Below, in pieces: positions 21,678 to 35,200 of a stretch of DNA of 64,000 nt (the first letter of the stretch is position 1; each line of letters opens with the position of its first letter). This DNA comes from Hippopus hippopus (Eukaryota > Mollusca > Bivalvia > Cardiida > Cardiidae). The notes under the pieces were generated by a model, which saw only the letters and a program-made list of their open reading frames with translations, was not told where the DNA came from and did not search any database. Location of the stretch: positions 7,978,777-8,042,776 of the forward strand of contig OX328106.1 of NCBI GenBank assembly GCA_946811185.2, given 5' to 3'. A program made the position numbers and the translations under genes.

Positions 21678-23032
21678 TCAACTGTCATTAATCGCTATGA
21701 AGTCCAAAATTTCATTCGCGGCTTTAATGCCGGAACTATAAGCTGAATGGACATATCCATATTGTTTGTAGCTTAAATGTTCTGTGGCAAAATAGATCTG
21801 CCCATGGGGCGCTGACGGGTCATCCATATCTGTAGACTCAAGGAGACGGCCAGTAACTAAATGAACCTCTGGAGAAAGGATCTGACGACCATCTTGAAAC
21901 TTTGAAATCAACCGGAAACGGAGCTCGTTTCTTCGGATACATTCGTTGTAATACGCTGATAAGCTCCGTGACAACTTCCCTGTCACTCATATTCTCAATT
22001 CGCTTTGATTCCGTGTCGTATAGAGACAGTTGTAGAATGTTACTCCCAGGGTAAACTTGCTTCATATTTAACCAAAAGTTATTAAGAGTTTTGTCATTTG
22101 AAACAAACACAAGAAATGAGGCACCGTCCCAGAATGTATAAAGGAACTGCAGGTAAATGTGTGAAAAATCACAAATACCAAACTTATCCATGGCAGCTAA
22201 TTTCCAAGGTGGAAGTGGTGGTGAAAACTCAACAGCTCTCTGTTGAAGTACACCGAGACTAAATGTTACGATGGCAAAGTCCGCACAATAAACCGTCCCA
22301 TCCCTGGTATGCACAGTAACCTCATCGTCTGATTGGTCTATTTTTGTTACATGCTTATTGAAATGTATTTGAAGTTTGTGTGGAATGGACGATTCTAAAT
22401 GGTGGATCAGATGTTCAAAGCCTCTGGAATCATTCACTGGCATCAGCTCTGTCGAATTGAACTCTTCATACGGTGCATTAAACAGACGATGCTTTGCTGA
22501 CAAATAATCAGCATGAACGCCACTTTCGAACCCCACGAAGTACTCTTCCACCATGTTTTCCCATGGATATTCTGGGACTCAACCTACTCTCAGCAGCACA
22601 TCGCGTACTGAAACGTCATCGTCATCAGAACTAGCTACTCCTAGATCGTTCATCAAGCCGTCCAACTTCTCAAAGGCATTGTCAGCTTCCAATGTTATAT
22701 CGTCACCATTTTGATCCTTAACAGACCAATTTGGAGACAGAAACTTCCCGCTGAAGTGAGACAGTCCAGTTTCGGTCGCCATTTTGTAGACTGGATTTAT
22801 ACCTTTTCTATAGATCCACATGGCCCCGAGCTCTACAGTATGGTTGCCTAGTTTCTCGCTTTTTATCCGACCACCTGTTCGATTTGTACCCTCGATGATT
22901 TGGAAATTTGTAAAACCTCTGTCTGACAGAGCTTTTGCCGCGGACAGGCCAGCCATGCCGCCACCGAGAATCAGGACAGATCGATCTGAAAATAGAAAAG
23001 GTCCTCTTGTTTTAGGACGATTTAGATTTCAT
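21678..23032 (-). pseudogene. Dead copy of the polyamine oxidase-type amine oxidase
   Basis: Aligned by eye to the intact gene at 3807-5171. Breaks seen: an early TAA at codon 7 plus an 8-bp loss in the leader; a Trp codon turned into TGA at about 22576-22578; and a 2-bp loss at about 21840 that shifts the frame before the C-terminal block. The flavin-contact motif FAGEH is FATEH here. The body is otherwise very similar, so inactivation is recent. One oddity: this copy has CTATTTTCAG where the intact gene has CTATTTTCAA, just before the conserved RPVLILGGG; it looks like a 3' splice site and hints that an ancestral exon may have started there. Confidence 0.9.
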
Positions 23033-23699
23033 CGGTTCATTATACATCCTTACAGCTAAACAAAAAAAAAAAAAAATTGATAGAGTGTAGAATGATTTAG
23101 AATTAAGTCAGATATGTAAACTTATATCAATTACCGATATATATAGTGTAAGAGATAAATACTCAAGGGGTTTGTCTTCAAATTAAAAACCGGAAACAAC
23201 AACACAGTTTTAAGACGGAAAGAAAACGAAACACATCCTCTATCCGTCCTAATCTGTGCATTCTTGCAAGAGTCAAGGGATTTAGTAGCATTTGATATAA
23301 AAATACAAAAATGGTTAAAGTTTCATAAAACAAAGATGAAATGGGTTAAAACTATCTGAAAAACGCCTTTAGATGTTTGGAAGTTTTGAAATTAGTAGTC
23401 AGATAGAAATGAAATATAATCATCAGTTAATATATTTACCTCCCTTCCGGCAGTCCTCATGATGCATGGCTGTATTCGCTACACTAAACATCACAAAAAC
23501 CAGAAGAATAAAACTTTTTTGAACCATATCGTAAAAAGTCAGTACAACCTTATTTTACCTAAAGAACTGAGGAAATAAACGGGCCAAGCCCTTTTGAGCT
23601 AGGTACTCTTGGTTTGCACACTAACTAACCCTTTACCGTCCAATGTGCAGTCTCATCTTTGATCTACACTGTCCGATAAGGACATCTTGTCCACAAAAA

Positions 23700-25000
23700 A
23701 TACCTTTAGGCGTATACTATCGGCTCAAAAATTTTATTTCAGTTACTAGATCTAATATTTAGGAGAATAAGTGTTAAGTTGTGTGCAGCGCTCTTAAAGG
23801 TAATGGTGTAAACGATCCCTTGGTGAACAGCATTCTCAATATCTGAGTCGTGCTCTGTGAAAAGGGGTTAATGCACCTGCAAAAAGTATCGACTCAATCA
23901 GACATTAAGGACAGAGAATACATGCAAACTTGCAGGTAAAGCGCTATTATCGAATTACTTTTGGATCTTGGGTGATATTTCATGGTCCTTCACAGAATTG
24001 ATTTCATTCAATCTCCTAGATCAAATCTGTCAGATAAAACTTTATCTCTTTCTTTTTTCATCAGCATTCAATAAAACATCAAAGATACACATCCATGTAA
24101 TTGAATATCATATGGCTTTTGCCCTATGGAGCTTTTGCCCGTGAGGCTTTTATCCCATGGGACTATGGTCATACGGGGCTTTTGTCTGAACCCAACTAGT
24201 CACTGTTTAGATACAACCAGTTACACTTCTGCAGTTGACAGGCTCGGAAAACATATCTGTAAAAATTGTAAGAAAAAAATCAATCCTCTAAATCAACCCC
24301 CTTCTTTCTACTTTCGTATATTTTGTCAGCGTTAACTCTTACTCTGCCGTTCGCAACAATAGATGTACTTCGATAGTCCCGGTGTTAAATCGACCCATAC
24401 TCCTGCATATACCTGCAGTCTGATATTGCTCTACACTCTCCACTGCGCAGTCTATCTGTCTGCACGATAAACCCATTATCAATGTCATCAAATTGAACTA
24501 AATCCTGTCGACAATTCATCAACAATTTAAATTCGGCAGGATAATGGTTGAGTATCGGTCTAAATTAACACAAATAAATGTAAATGCGATAGTATTTAAT
24601 CTAACGACCTATCGGGTCAAATTATGCAGCGAAATAGAGATACCATTTAAATTTGTCAAAATTCAAAACATTTGCAGACGACAAATTTGATATAGCTCGA
24701 AAGATGATTTCTATCTTTGACTTGTAGAAAACATTTTGGAAAAAGAAGAAAATGCTGGTTACCAGCAGTTTCAACTTTCCCAACAATGTTTTTGAAATTC
24801 TTCTCTAGGGTCTTTAAAGCTCAGGGATCGTTGAATTTTGGCGAAGGGGTAGTCACGAGGTGTCTATATCAGATTTCAATTGTTTTTTTTTTAGCTTACA
24901 AATTATGAGATACAGTAACAAAGGAGGGAATACAGGAAGTCAACAGACATGTCATTGATTGCATCTTTGTCAAGGTATTATGTTTGTCGAATTTAGGGTA
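23700..25000. other. No gene seen
   Basis: Contains a family C end (23845-23900), short degenerate repeats of GGCTTTTGCCC-like units (24110-24190) and a degraded family A element (about 24650-24850, with GAAAATGCTGGTTACCAGCA). Nothing else was recognised. Confidence 0.55.
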
Positions 25001-25122
25001 TTGATTGATTAACTGACTGACTGACTGACTGACTGACTGACTGACTCACTCACTCACTCACTCAATCAAACAATCAATCACTCAATTGTTGACTGATCAA
25101 TCGAGTGATTGATTGATTGATT
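25001..25122. repeat. Tetranucleotide repeats
   Basis: Runs of ACTG, then CACT, then ATCA, and finally GATT units. The left and right parts are partly inverse to each other (TTGATTGATTAACTGACTG versus CAATCAATCA), so the block can fold. Confidence 0.9.
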
Positions 25123-25340
25123 TTATAGTGTTTAACGCTGTTAAGCATCACTTTAAATAAATCGCGATGGCCAGTGCGTTTATCCATGATTTCCTGGAAT
25201 TTCTTTGACCAGTGCTTCGCACAATATCATTCCCACCAACTGGCTTCTTTCTCACATAACCGTTGTCGAAAAAATGACAAAGTGAGGGAGGAATGAATCC
25301 TGTCGGTGACCGACTTGGACGTAACTCCAAACAGGGTTAT
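25118..25340 (-). mobile_element. tRNA-derived SINE (type 2)
   Basis: Inverse orientation: GTGTTTAACGCTGTTAAGCA at the left (tail), CGATGGCCAGTGCGTTTATC, and TGGCTTCTTTCTCACATAAC in the body. Confidence 0.6.
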
Positions 25341-25399
25341 AACTGCAGCTTTGCTGCACCAGGTTAGTCGTTCAGTTCAACCTTTTTTAGCGCCTTTGG

Positions 25400-25670
25400 G
25401 AAGCACGGGGTCTTTTGCGGACGGCATAGATCAAGATCAGACTGCACAGAACGTACAGTCTGATCTTTGATCTGTACCGTCCGGATTGCTTGTTTAGTCG
25501 AGCCTATAAGATTAAAATCTTTGCGGCACCAGTTTGGTCTCGTTCATTTCAATCCTTTTCAGCGCCATGGGCAAAAACAGGGCCTTTTGCGGACGGCATA
25601 GGTCAAGATCAGACTGCACAGAACGTGCAGTCTGATCTTTGATCCATACAGTCCGGTTCGCTAGCTTAGT
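25400..25670. repeat. Two family B hairpins in tandem
   Basis: 25400-25490 and 25575-25670 are near-identical: TTTTGCGGACGGCATAG, AGATCAGACTGCACAGAACG, TGCAGTCTGATCTTTGATC. The spacing of about 175 bp and shared flanks (AAATCTTTGCGGCACC, TTCA-TCAACC-TTTTAGCGCC) suggest a local tandem duplication rather than two insertions. Confidence 0.7.
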
Positions 25671-26063
25671 CAAGCTTATCAGATTAAAATCTTTCTGGGT
25701 GTCCGTTAGTCTTTCTTTTAGTCGTAGAAAGAGGTCGCTTTACCGATTAGCGAAGTTACAACAATATCTGCTCTTTGCAGGCTGTGTATATAGCGCTCAG
25801 ACTGCACAGCTCGTGCATTGTATCTTGTTTGAAACGGTTAACTTTTTACGACAATAGTGATTTTAAAATCGCATTATTGGTGTTATACCATTGGCTAGAA
25901 ACTTTATTTTATTAGCAGGTTAAAAGTTCACTCATTACCTGCTGAAAAAAAAAAAAATTGCATCATTTTCTGTTTTTGTTGTTTTTGCTGGACCGATTCG
26001 CAACTGATCGGACAGTGTAGGCCCAGTGTTAGACTGTTTGACATGTTTATTTTTTTTTTACAG

Positions 26064-26239
26064 ACGGTTGCCCTCGTGACGCTCTAGGTTGGATTGGAGA
26101 GAGTGGAAACTGTTACTGGGTGGGCAACACGTCGGACCCAACACAGCTAATGTCCTGGAGTGCCGCAACAACATTTTGTGCAAATAAGTACCCGAAAGGT
26201 CCATCATTACTGCTTGTAATTGACGATCAAAACGATCTG
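26064..26239 (+). CDS. Lectin domain 1, exon a
   Basis: Acceptor TTTTTTTTTTACAG before 26064, donor CTG|GTAAGG after 26239; enters in phase 1, leaves in phase 0. It encodes GCPRDALGWIGESGNCYWVG, then SWSAATTFCANKYP, and ends LLLVIDDQNDL: the first cysteine pair, the helix-1 cysteine and the L-x-x-I-D-D-x-x-x-L motif of a C-type lectin fold. The exon before it was not found in the window. Confidence 0.85.
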
Positions 26240-29200
26240 GTAAGGAACGAGGATCTCGTATTGAGATTGAGAAAAAGAGAAACTGAGAGAGAGAGAGTCA
26301 GACAGACAGACAGACAAATAGACAGACAGGCAGACAAACAGATAGACAGGCAGACAGTCTGTCAATAAACAGCAAAGATAATTATCTTGAATTAATCTTG
26401 AGATGCATCAAGCTCCTTTTCCCAGAGCATGTCTCAAGTTTACTGGTTATGGTTTCCACTAAAGCAATCATCCAGAATGATATGATTTTCACAATCGGGG
26501 TGAAATGTATCAGCCATGTTCTGTGTAAAGGGGCCTTTATGTATCTGCAAAAACTATCGTTCAGATCAACCTGCACAGCCCATGTAGGTTGACATGTGTG
26601 GAAAATTTTGCTTTCGGTAGATTTTCTGCACGTCCAAGGAACATTCTACAACAGAATCTTTTTGAAGATTGTGTGGTAAAGAGTTAAATACATCGAAACG
26701 AGAGCTAGCAAGTTTCTAGTGATTACATTGTCACTATACCCGTTTTCGGCTAAAGCGCTGAAAGGGTTTTAAAGCTATACCACACGGCAAATTTTTTGGA
26801 CTGGACCAAAATTAAAGCAATCCCAATTCAAATTATTGTTCATGAATAGGTAGAAAACATTGGTCACACCTTACGTAGTTGATAGTAGTGGGTAAGGACA
26901 GTACTTGGCCGTAGTTGAACGTATTAAACATAGTTGAACGTAGTTGTATGTAGATAAACCTTAGTTCAACGTAGTAATGAACGTAGTTTGAACTTATGAT
27001 ATGCCCGTACTAAGTACGTAATTTCTGAACATGTTCAAAAATTTGTTACGGTTAACTACATATTTATGGCCCTACCGTAACCGCAGTTTGAACGTAGTTG
27101 ACCTTAGTTAACCGTAATTAAGCCTACTTCACCGTAGTGTGTACTGTAGTTGACCGTAGTTTTGGAAAAACATATTTTCCTCCAAGGCGGCATGGCAGAA
27201 TAAGCGATCAGCGATTTCTGGCTCATCAACTTCCAAAAGCACAATGACTGTAGCTTACCCGTACTGAGCAGGCGCAGCCACAACGTTTTACCGTAGATTA
27301 ACTCAGTTGATACTAACTAACCGCAGATGCGCGTACTTAGGACGTAGTGTATACGTAGTGTAACGTAGTTACCCGTTGTGAGATGTTTTTTATACCATAG
27401 TTAACCCTAGCCGCTCTGCTCGCACTTGAATGTAGGTGACCGTACTTACACGTGGTTCAACCTACTGATCTTTTCTATGTTTCCCCTTTTTGCCAGTTTT
27501 ATACCTACTTCGAACGTACTTTAACCTAGTTGACCCTACTAACACTACGACACACTACGTTTGCAATGAACTACGGACAACTACATGCATGACCGTAAAT
27601 GTGACCATGGCTTTAGAGTTAATTACAACGGAACGTAAACTGGTTTTGAGTCACCTGATTGTTTTAGTGATTACCTTACAGAGTTTCCTTAGTGACGAGG
27701 TCCCGTACCTAGCAGATACCCCTGTTGCTCACTGGGTTGATTTATCCTACAAGAACGGCGCCTGGACGTCGGTAAAAGGACCTCCAACAGCTAGGCTTAT
27801 TGACAAGTAAGTACATATGAACCATGTTCCATGAAAAGGGGGTTTAATGTATCTGCAAAAAATGTCGACCCTTGTCAGCCTATGCAGTGCGAGCGGGCTG
27901 ACATAGATTGACACCTTATGCTATTTGTTAATTTTCTGCATGTTAGCGGACCAGTGTACTTCATGATTTTGTGAGTTCTTAGACAAAATGGGCTTTATAG
28001 ATCCATGTTTATCCATGTACTTGCTTGGTACAATGCATCACGTAGATGCATGAACCCTCCTTCTGCCGGAGCATGGCTCATATTCATGTATTTCGAATAC
28101 TTCTTGTCTTATCTTGTCATACGCTACCATGGATTTATTTTAAGGACAGTGTAGACCAAGATCAGACTGCGTAGACATGCACTCATCTCAGTCTATACTC
28201 TTCGCATTTCTATAACTGATGTCAGTTTATAGTACCAATTCAATTCAAATAACTCTCACGAAATATTCAACAATACGAATTCATCACGATTAAGATAAGT
28301 GCTTTTTTCAAGTTCTCAGCTTTACTCTCAACCAAATCACAAAATTTGAGACTATTTCAAATTGAAAACATTTGTAGACGATAGACTGAATCTAAAACGA
28401 TGGAAACTGTCTGTACGCTTCGTAGTTCTCAATTTTTTCACCTCTACTGAGTCCAAGTATATATCTATGCTTATATTCTCATTTATTTCATGATATTTTC
28501 ATTGTCCAAAAGTGATAGTACACAGCATCATAGAATAATTGGTTGATAAATCATATGTCGATCAACTGACAAATTAGTCGCTCAATCGGACTGGTTGAGC
28601 GAGTGATTTGTCGATTGATTGATGTAATAATTCCCTTGTTCATTAGGTCAGTTGAGTTTTTCCCTCCACAGATCTATACTTTCATAACTGAAAATATCCA
28701 TTTCACCTATTCATTTATTTACTCATTTACTTATTCAAAGTTTCATAATAGATCATTTGGAATTGTAAAGACACGTAGTAAGTAATCGCGTGACTAAATG
28801 CATCTATTTTAGAATTTATATATGTATGACTATAAACTATGTAGTTTTTGTCAAATAAAGGATGTTCTGTTTTGTTCTGTTCTGTGAAAGTGTAAAAAAC
28901 CTTTTTGAAAATGAGAGAATGCTGGTAGCCAGCATTTTCACCTATGCACACAGAGTTCTTCAAATATCATTTTTCTCAAAGTCAGTATAACACGTGACTG
29001 TTTGATAAAGGTCTAGTTACTCGAAAACTTCTAAATATAACGCGTTGAATTCCTGAAGATTTGTACTAAAAAATATAAATAATTTGTTTTAGTATGTGGG
29101 CAGGCCAGGAACCAGACAACGTTGCCGGAAGAGAAAATTGCGCTGTTATGCGCATGTCCGGTCGATTTAGTGACAGGGGTTGTATGACCACAGCAAACTA

Positions 29201-32200
29201 CATTTGTAAAACAACGCAGTATATGTGTAAGTAAATTGTTTCATGTGAGCCATCATGCTCTGTGAAAAGGGGCTTCAGTGCATCTGCAAAAGGTATTGAC
29301 CCAGGTCAGACTGTGCAGTCTGCGCAGGCTGACCTGGTTCGAAAAATTTTGTTATTCATATTTGTGCATGTCAAAGGACCAGTCTACTGCATGATTCAGT
29401 CTGTTGTTCAACTATTTGGTTCAGCCAATCAGAAATTGTACTGCTTTGAAATCTAGAAAAATCTTGAGTGGTAGACTTAAACTGCTTAAAAGAATGATTG
29501 GTGAATACGGGGCTTGTCAGCAGGGCCCGGTTTTACGAAAAAGCTTAAGTCAATCATTTGACTCAAACCTAGGAACGTTCTCTGGTTCTGGCGTAAGTTG
29601 AGTGAGACACTAGCATTTACAGCCTGAGTCGATACAGCGTTTCAGACTCCGGTCAGCAAAATTAAGTGACTACACTCAGTTAACATACCTAAGTCCATAA
29701 TTTTGCTGAGTTCAGTCTGTTACTTTGACTCAACTCCGGATTTGAAAACGTCACTGCAGTCTGATTATATGAGTGAAGTGCGTCTCAAACAACGAACTCA
29801 ACTTAAGTCGGGAAATGAGTCTCTTAGCAGATTTGAGTAAAATAAGAGACTTAAGTTTTTTCGTGAAACCGGACTGTGATTGGCAGTGTCCAATATTTTC
29901 TGCATTAGCCTGTCCAGTACTGCCTCGAGGTGATTTTACGAATCTTATTTATTCAATCCAACCCCTTTTCCAAAATGATCTTGTTTTTTTTTTTTTTTTT
30001 TTTTGGTCCTAAGGAAGCAAGCCTCTCAGGTCAACCATTGAAATGTGCCATGCTCTGGCAACAAGGGCGGTTTAAGCATCTCCGTGATGTATTGTACCAA
30101 GCAAGTCAACATATAACAATGAATCCGCAAAGTTCATTTTGTCAAACAACCGACTGAATTATCAGATTTTCATACCCTCAACAAACTAAAAAATGAATTA
30201 CTGCATTATAGCTGGAAAATCATTAGTAAAAAAGAAAGATAAGATTTAGAAAAAAAAAAAAATATATATCTGAATTGATATTTCCTTAATGCACTAATCA
30301 GCCTCTTTGGGTATTATTAGATTTCATGCCACAGTTTTGGGAAGCTTTGAGGGAATGGTACTTAATCAATAACATGCGCCATCAACAAGGATTTATATAT
30401 TCAAATCAGTATCAAGACGTCATATCTGGTTTAATAAAAATAAACAGAGTAACCTATAGCTAAAGTAGCCTACAATTCTATATTATCAAACGCACAAAAT
30501 TGCATCATTTTACTGAATTTAACCATACACTTTATATGAAAAGAAATATATATCTGGTAGTATTTATTGGAGTTTCACGAAAAAATTTGATTTGGGGCAT
30601 AAAAACTAAATAGCTTGCTATTTAGAGCATAAACAAACAATTCAATAGATATGGAGCCCTCAGATTATGTGGTTTGTATTTGTAAAGGGTAGAAAAAATT
30701 CTGGAAGAAAAAAAAGAAAAGAAATACTGATGTCTTATTTGCCAATACTGTTTTCATAAGCCTTATTACATAGGACTCATAAAACATAGGATTTATTGTG
30801 TGTTAAAGGGCTAAAAAAAAAAGAAAAATCCTCAAAAATTTTCCCACTTTAACTTTGACATAAAATTCAAGGGTCAAATATAGGCCATATTTGGACAAAC
30901 CATAAGTATTCTGAATACTGATTACATGTATCTGTAACAGTTCTGTTAAATAGCCCCGAAGGCTGGGATTGAACCCAGAACCTTCAGATCCAAACTCTGT
31001 AGGCAAACGCTCTACCACATTGCTACAAAAGCTAACTCTATAGCAAGACAGATAAGTGTATCCTTATACAAACACAAGCTATACATTTATATCAATCTGT
31101 GGGATAGACCAGTATACAACATACGGATCCATGTCAGGTTTCCTTGGCATCTGAAAACTGGATCTGGAGAAAATTTGATTACGTTTTAACACTTTATTGA
31201 ACACTCATGTTAATCCTTAGGCTGCTAAATGCAACTCACTGACCTTTTGCAGACAGTGCAGATCAAGATCAGACTGCACAGAACATGCAGTCTGATCTTT
31301 GATCTACACTATCCGATAAGAAGATATTTATTGTCCTCAAAATTACCTTGAAATAGCAACCTTTTGGATTTTACTATCGACTTGAAGGTGTCATTTGACT
31401 TATTCAGCAGGACAAGGGTTAATAACCCTGAAGAAAATAGGCAATTGAAAGCATCATGGGACAAGGACAAAATTCTGGTAGACAGTATTTTCTCCTATTC
31501 CAACAGTGTTTTCAATCATAAGAGTAAACTTCAGCTCATTTGTATCAGTTTCTGAATTGTTGTCTGTAGATACATTTAAAGAGCCTAAACCTTGTCATAT
31601 GGGGAAGGAATGAATAACAAAATATTAGCATCCATTTAATTACCATTTTTTATTGAAAAACAAAAAGTAATTTATGCATAGATGGTGGACATAGACTAAT
31701 CTAAACAATCTTACAAAAATTAACTCCCTTCTAAATGTGGATCTGGGGTCCTGCATGGCTTACTAGTAAAGTTTAGGACTTGTTACCTGATGGCCATATG
31801 TTTTTTCTGTGGGAGTGTCCTTAGGCAAGACACTTCAAAGCCCTAGCCTAGTACTGCTGAAACCCAGACATACATGAATAAGCTAGCTGTAGCAGTTATA
31901 TGACTGAAATGTTGAAAGCGACATTAAACGCCATTCAATTAATCAAAAGTGGATCTAACATTGGCCTCCTGCAAGGGTAACCTTTATCTGACATTTCTGT
32001 CAGCCTCACAAAATGTAGCTTTTAATTTTTTGAAAACATTGGTAGACAAACAGATTTTTTTTTTTCATTCTTACCAAAGTCATTTTTCCCCATTCCATAA
32101 CACCATAAAGGATACAACTTGTTTTGACTATGGTAACTGTGGCTATATTATCCCATTTTGAAGGATATGTTCAGAAAAACTTTTGAAACAACTTTTCCAA

Positions 32201-35200
32201 CTGGCTGAGCTTTATTTGGCTGTACTAAAAATCAAGGGTTTTCAGATGGACTAGTGATTGTGGCTTTTGTCTGAGATTATGCTTTAAGTCAGATTGAAAA
32301 TATCAACAGCTCACCCTAGAGTTTGTAAACATGTGAGCTTAAATAAATACACTAAGCATGATGACTATATTTTCCTTTACCATAACATTTTCAGCACTTC
32401 TAAAATCATTATTAATCATCATAATGCAAGACACTTTTGAAATATTGAAACTTCTGTACTCAGATATCAAGGTTTTGATTTTCAAAACAGCATTTTACAA
32501 ACCTAGTCAGACTATAAACACAACACTTTCTAAACTTTCGTATAGTGGGTATAATCACATAGACTGCAAACAATTCAAATCTAAAATAGTGTGCCTATAG
32601 AAGTGAGATTTTACTATGTTAGTGGTCTGATTTTAATCTACTATTGCTACAAAGGAAACAAACTGATCTCATTCCGAAGTATAAAGCATGTATTGTTTTG
32701 AAACTAGTATGATTTAGTTTAAAACCTTACAAAACAATCCCAACTTTAAACGATCCTGAGGAAGAAAGCTTTTAAAAAGAATTTCGGAATATGAGAAAAT
32801 GCTGGTAACCAGCATTTTTCCTTTTCCCACAATGTCTTCAAACCTTCCAAAAATAAAATTCATATTTTAAGTCACATTTATTCTGTCATCAGCAAATGCT
32901 TTCCATTTGGACGAGTCTCAAATTTTGTTGTGTGGTAAAGAGTTAAAAAAAACACTGGAGTCCTCTCAGGGAAATAGAAACAATGGCTTTTTGTATGTAA
33001 TTTCTTACTGAAAGCACATTGTCCTTTCCATGACTCTAACACCTAGGAATTTCTTCAAGGGTTCTTCCTTATTACTACACAACTTGAAACTATTAATTTC
33101 AAAATGAAATACAAAATCAAACTAGACACAACAATTTGATTGTTCAGATACAATGATTTCTTCTTTCTTTTAAAAAGAAAATTCTTGGTTTTATTCCTGA
33201 CCTATAAAATTGTTATGTAATAGTCTGAAAGGTGAAAACTAAATGGTGTGTTCAGTATTTTCTAAGATTTAGGCCATGTGTAATTCATGAGTATTGAATA
33301 TACCTTCCTTCTGTTACATAAATGAAAAATTCACCTTGCATCTTCATGAAGAAACAAGTCCAGAAAATAATGATTTCACTAAAGAAAAGTAAGGTCAACT
33401 CATGCAGTGCCACAAAACATGAAATTGATTGTAACTACCTTCAAGAATAATTTGATGTTTGACTGATTTCTTTTGGTTACATTAGTTTCAACACTATTTC
33501 AGTCTTACAGTGACAACATCCCATTTATTTATGTATGGCTTGGGTTAGGCTGATTCTACGCAGTGTCTTGTCTATAGGCACTCCTACAAAATCCTGGCAA
33601 GTAGCTGCGAATAAAATCCGGGATAACTCAACCAACACCTTCACCAATCAGCTACAGTCTCACAGAACCTCACTAAATAAATGAACAGGATTATGTCATT
33701 TCATCGCTATGTTGGTCCAAATGTAAAAAAAAGAAAAACATAGGCTGTATAGGTTCAAGCTTAGACCTCATATTCTGCACAGTCTGAACTTAGATTATCA
33801 TTCACAGTTTCAAAAAAAAAAAACGGTGTTACACTTTACTATAAAAAATGGACTAATACTTAATAATTTCAAGTTCATTTTATGAGTATTACATAAAACA
33901 TAAGAGACCTACATGTAATATGCAAACTCACATTCTTGGGTCCATTTCTATTCAGTCAAAAAAATGCAGGTGTGAATAAGTACAATGTAAAAAGTGGAAT
34001 TTAGTCTCGCATATAATGAAAGCTACTGTTAAAGTGTGATGGGATTTTGACATTTTGTCAGTGATTATGTAAGTTTTATTAATTTACATATAGATGTAGA
34101 TTCCTTTTGGAAGTTTTGAGCCACGTCTTTGTGAATTTGAATCATATTACATTATTGAACCACTGCAGGTACATGTGCAAAAAAAAACATGACGTAGCAT
34201 GATGAGATACTTGAAACTTAATATTAACAGTGATAAAACGGCTATTCATTACTTCCAATGCAGATATTATTTGCTTTTTGATATCTGCAAATCCTAGCCC
34301 TGGGTACAGATGAAGCAGACAGAATGGACCAAGATCACACTCAGTGTGACAAGTTGCCATGCAAAGTGAAAATTGACCTATACATAACTAAAATGAAACT
34401 TTCAAGTCATTAGTACAAATCCAAATATTTCTATTTCAAAGTTATTTTGGGGGGAAAATACCTCCTTACCGGGCAGTATAGATCAAAGATCAGACTGCAA
34501 GTTCAGTGCAATCTGATCTTGATCTACACTGTCTGCTAAAGGTCCTTGAGTTGCACTTAGCAGTCTAATAGTTACAGGAATTGGTCCCTCTACATAAAAC
34601 TTTAAAAACTATAGGCATACTTTCATTCTGAGGTTTGAATTACTTGCTGTTTACATGAAGCACAGACTTTACCGTCTCTAGTATGGCTTGAGCAGCAGTT
34701 CATCATAAATATGTACTTTATTAAATAAAGTACATATACTTCCATCTCAAAGCATAATAAACATATCAAAGAATTTAAATCTACATGTCCAAATAGTAAG
34801 ACATATAGATCTAGACTAAGATTATTCCTGTGGATCCTATATCAAACATGTCTGAAAATTCTGCATTCTTCATTCTTTTGCATAAAAGGTAACAAAATAA
34901 ATTTCAAGCATATTAGAATTAAGGACTATGAATGGACTTTTGCACCTTGAAGGTAATTGAGTATCTGAGGCTTAAAGTCCAGGATGTTAGGTTATGTTAG
35001 TGGATGTCCAGTTCACTGAGAAGGACACGATTTCCCATCTATAAACCTCAGGTAGCAGAACACGGTTTTCAGCTAAACTCGTCTCGGTCGACAATAGGCC
35101 AAACAGAACTTCATCAAACAAAGGTCTATATAATCAGCTTGAAATTATAAAGAGCACTTAAATGCAACAGCACAATCCTAATTCTTTAGATTTTATCAAT

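Larger units (their letters stand above)
20169..23595. repeat. Segmental duplication, copy 2
   Basis: Matches 1-1318 and 3771-5835 in order and orientation. It contains, left to right, a family B fragment (20265-20360), a full family A element (20462-20671), a second shorter family A element absent from copy 1 (20666-20820), nested SINEs (20935-21490), the left part of a family C element (21582-21650), the dead amine oxidase and its upstream flank. Confidence 0.85.

Noticed and set aside
24126..24335. First exon or signal peptide of the lectin gene
   Set aside because: The frame begins in a degenerate GGCTTTTGCCC repeat, has no hydrophobic leader, and no phase 1 donor was found.
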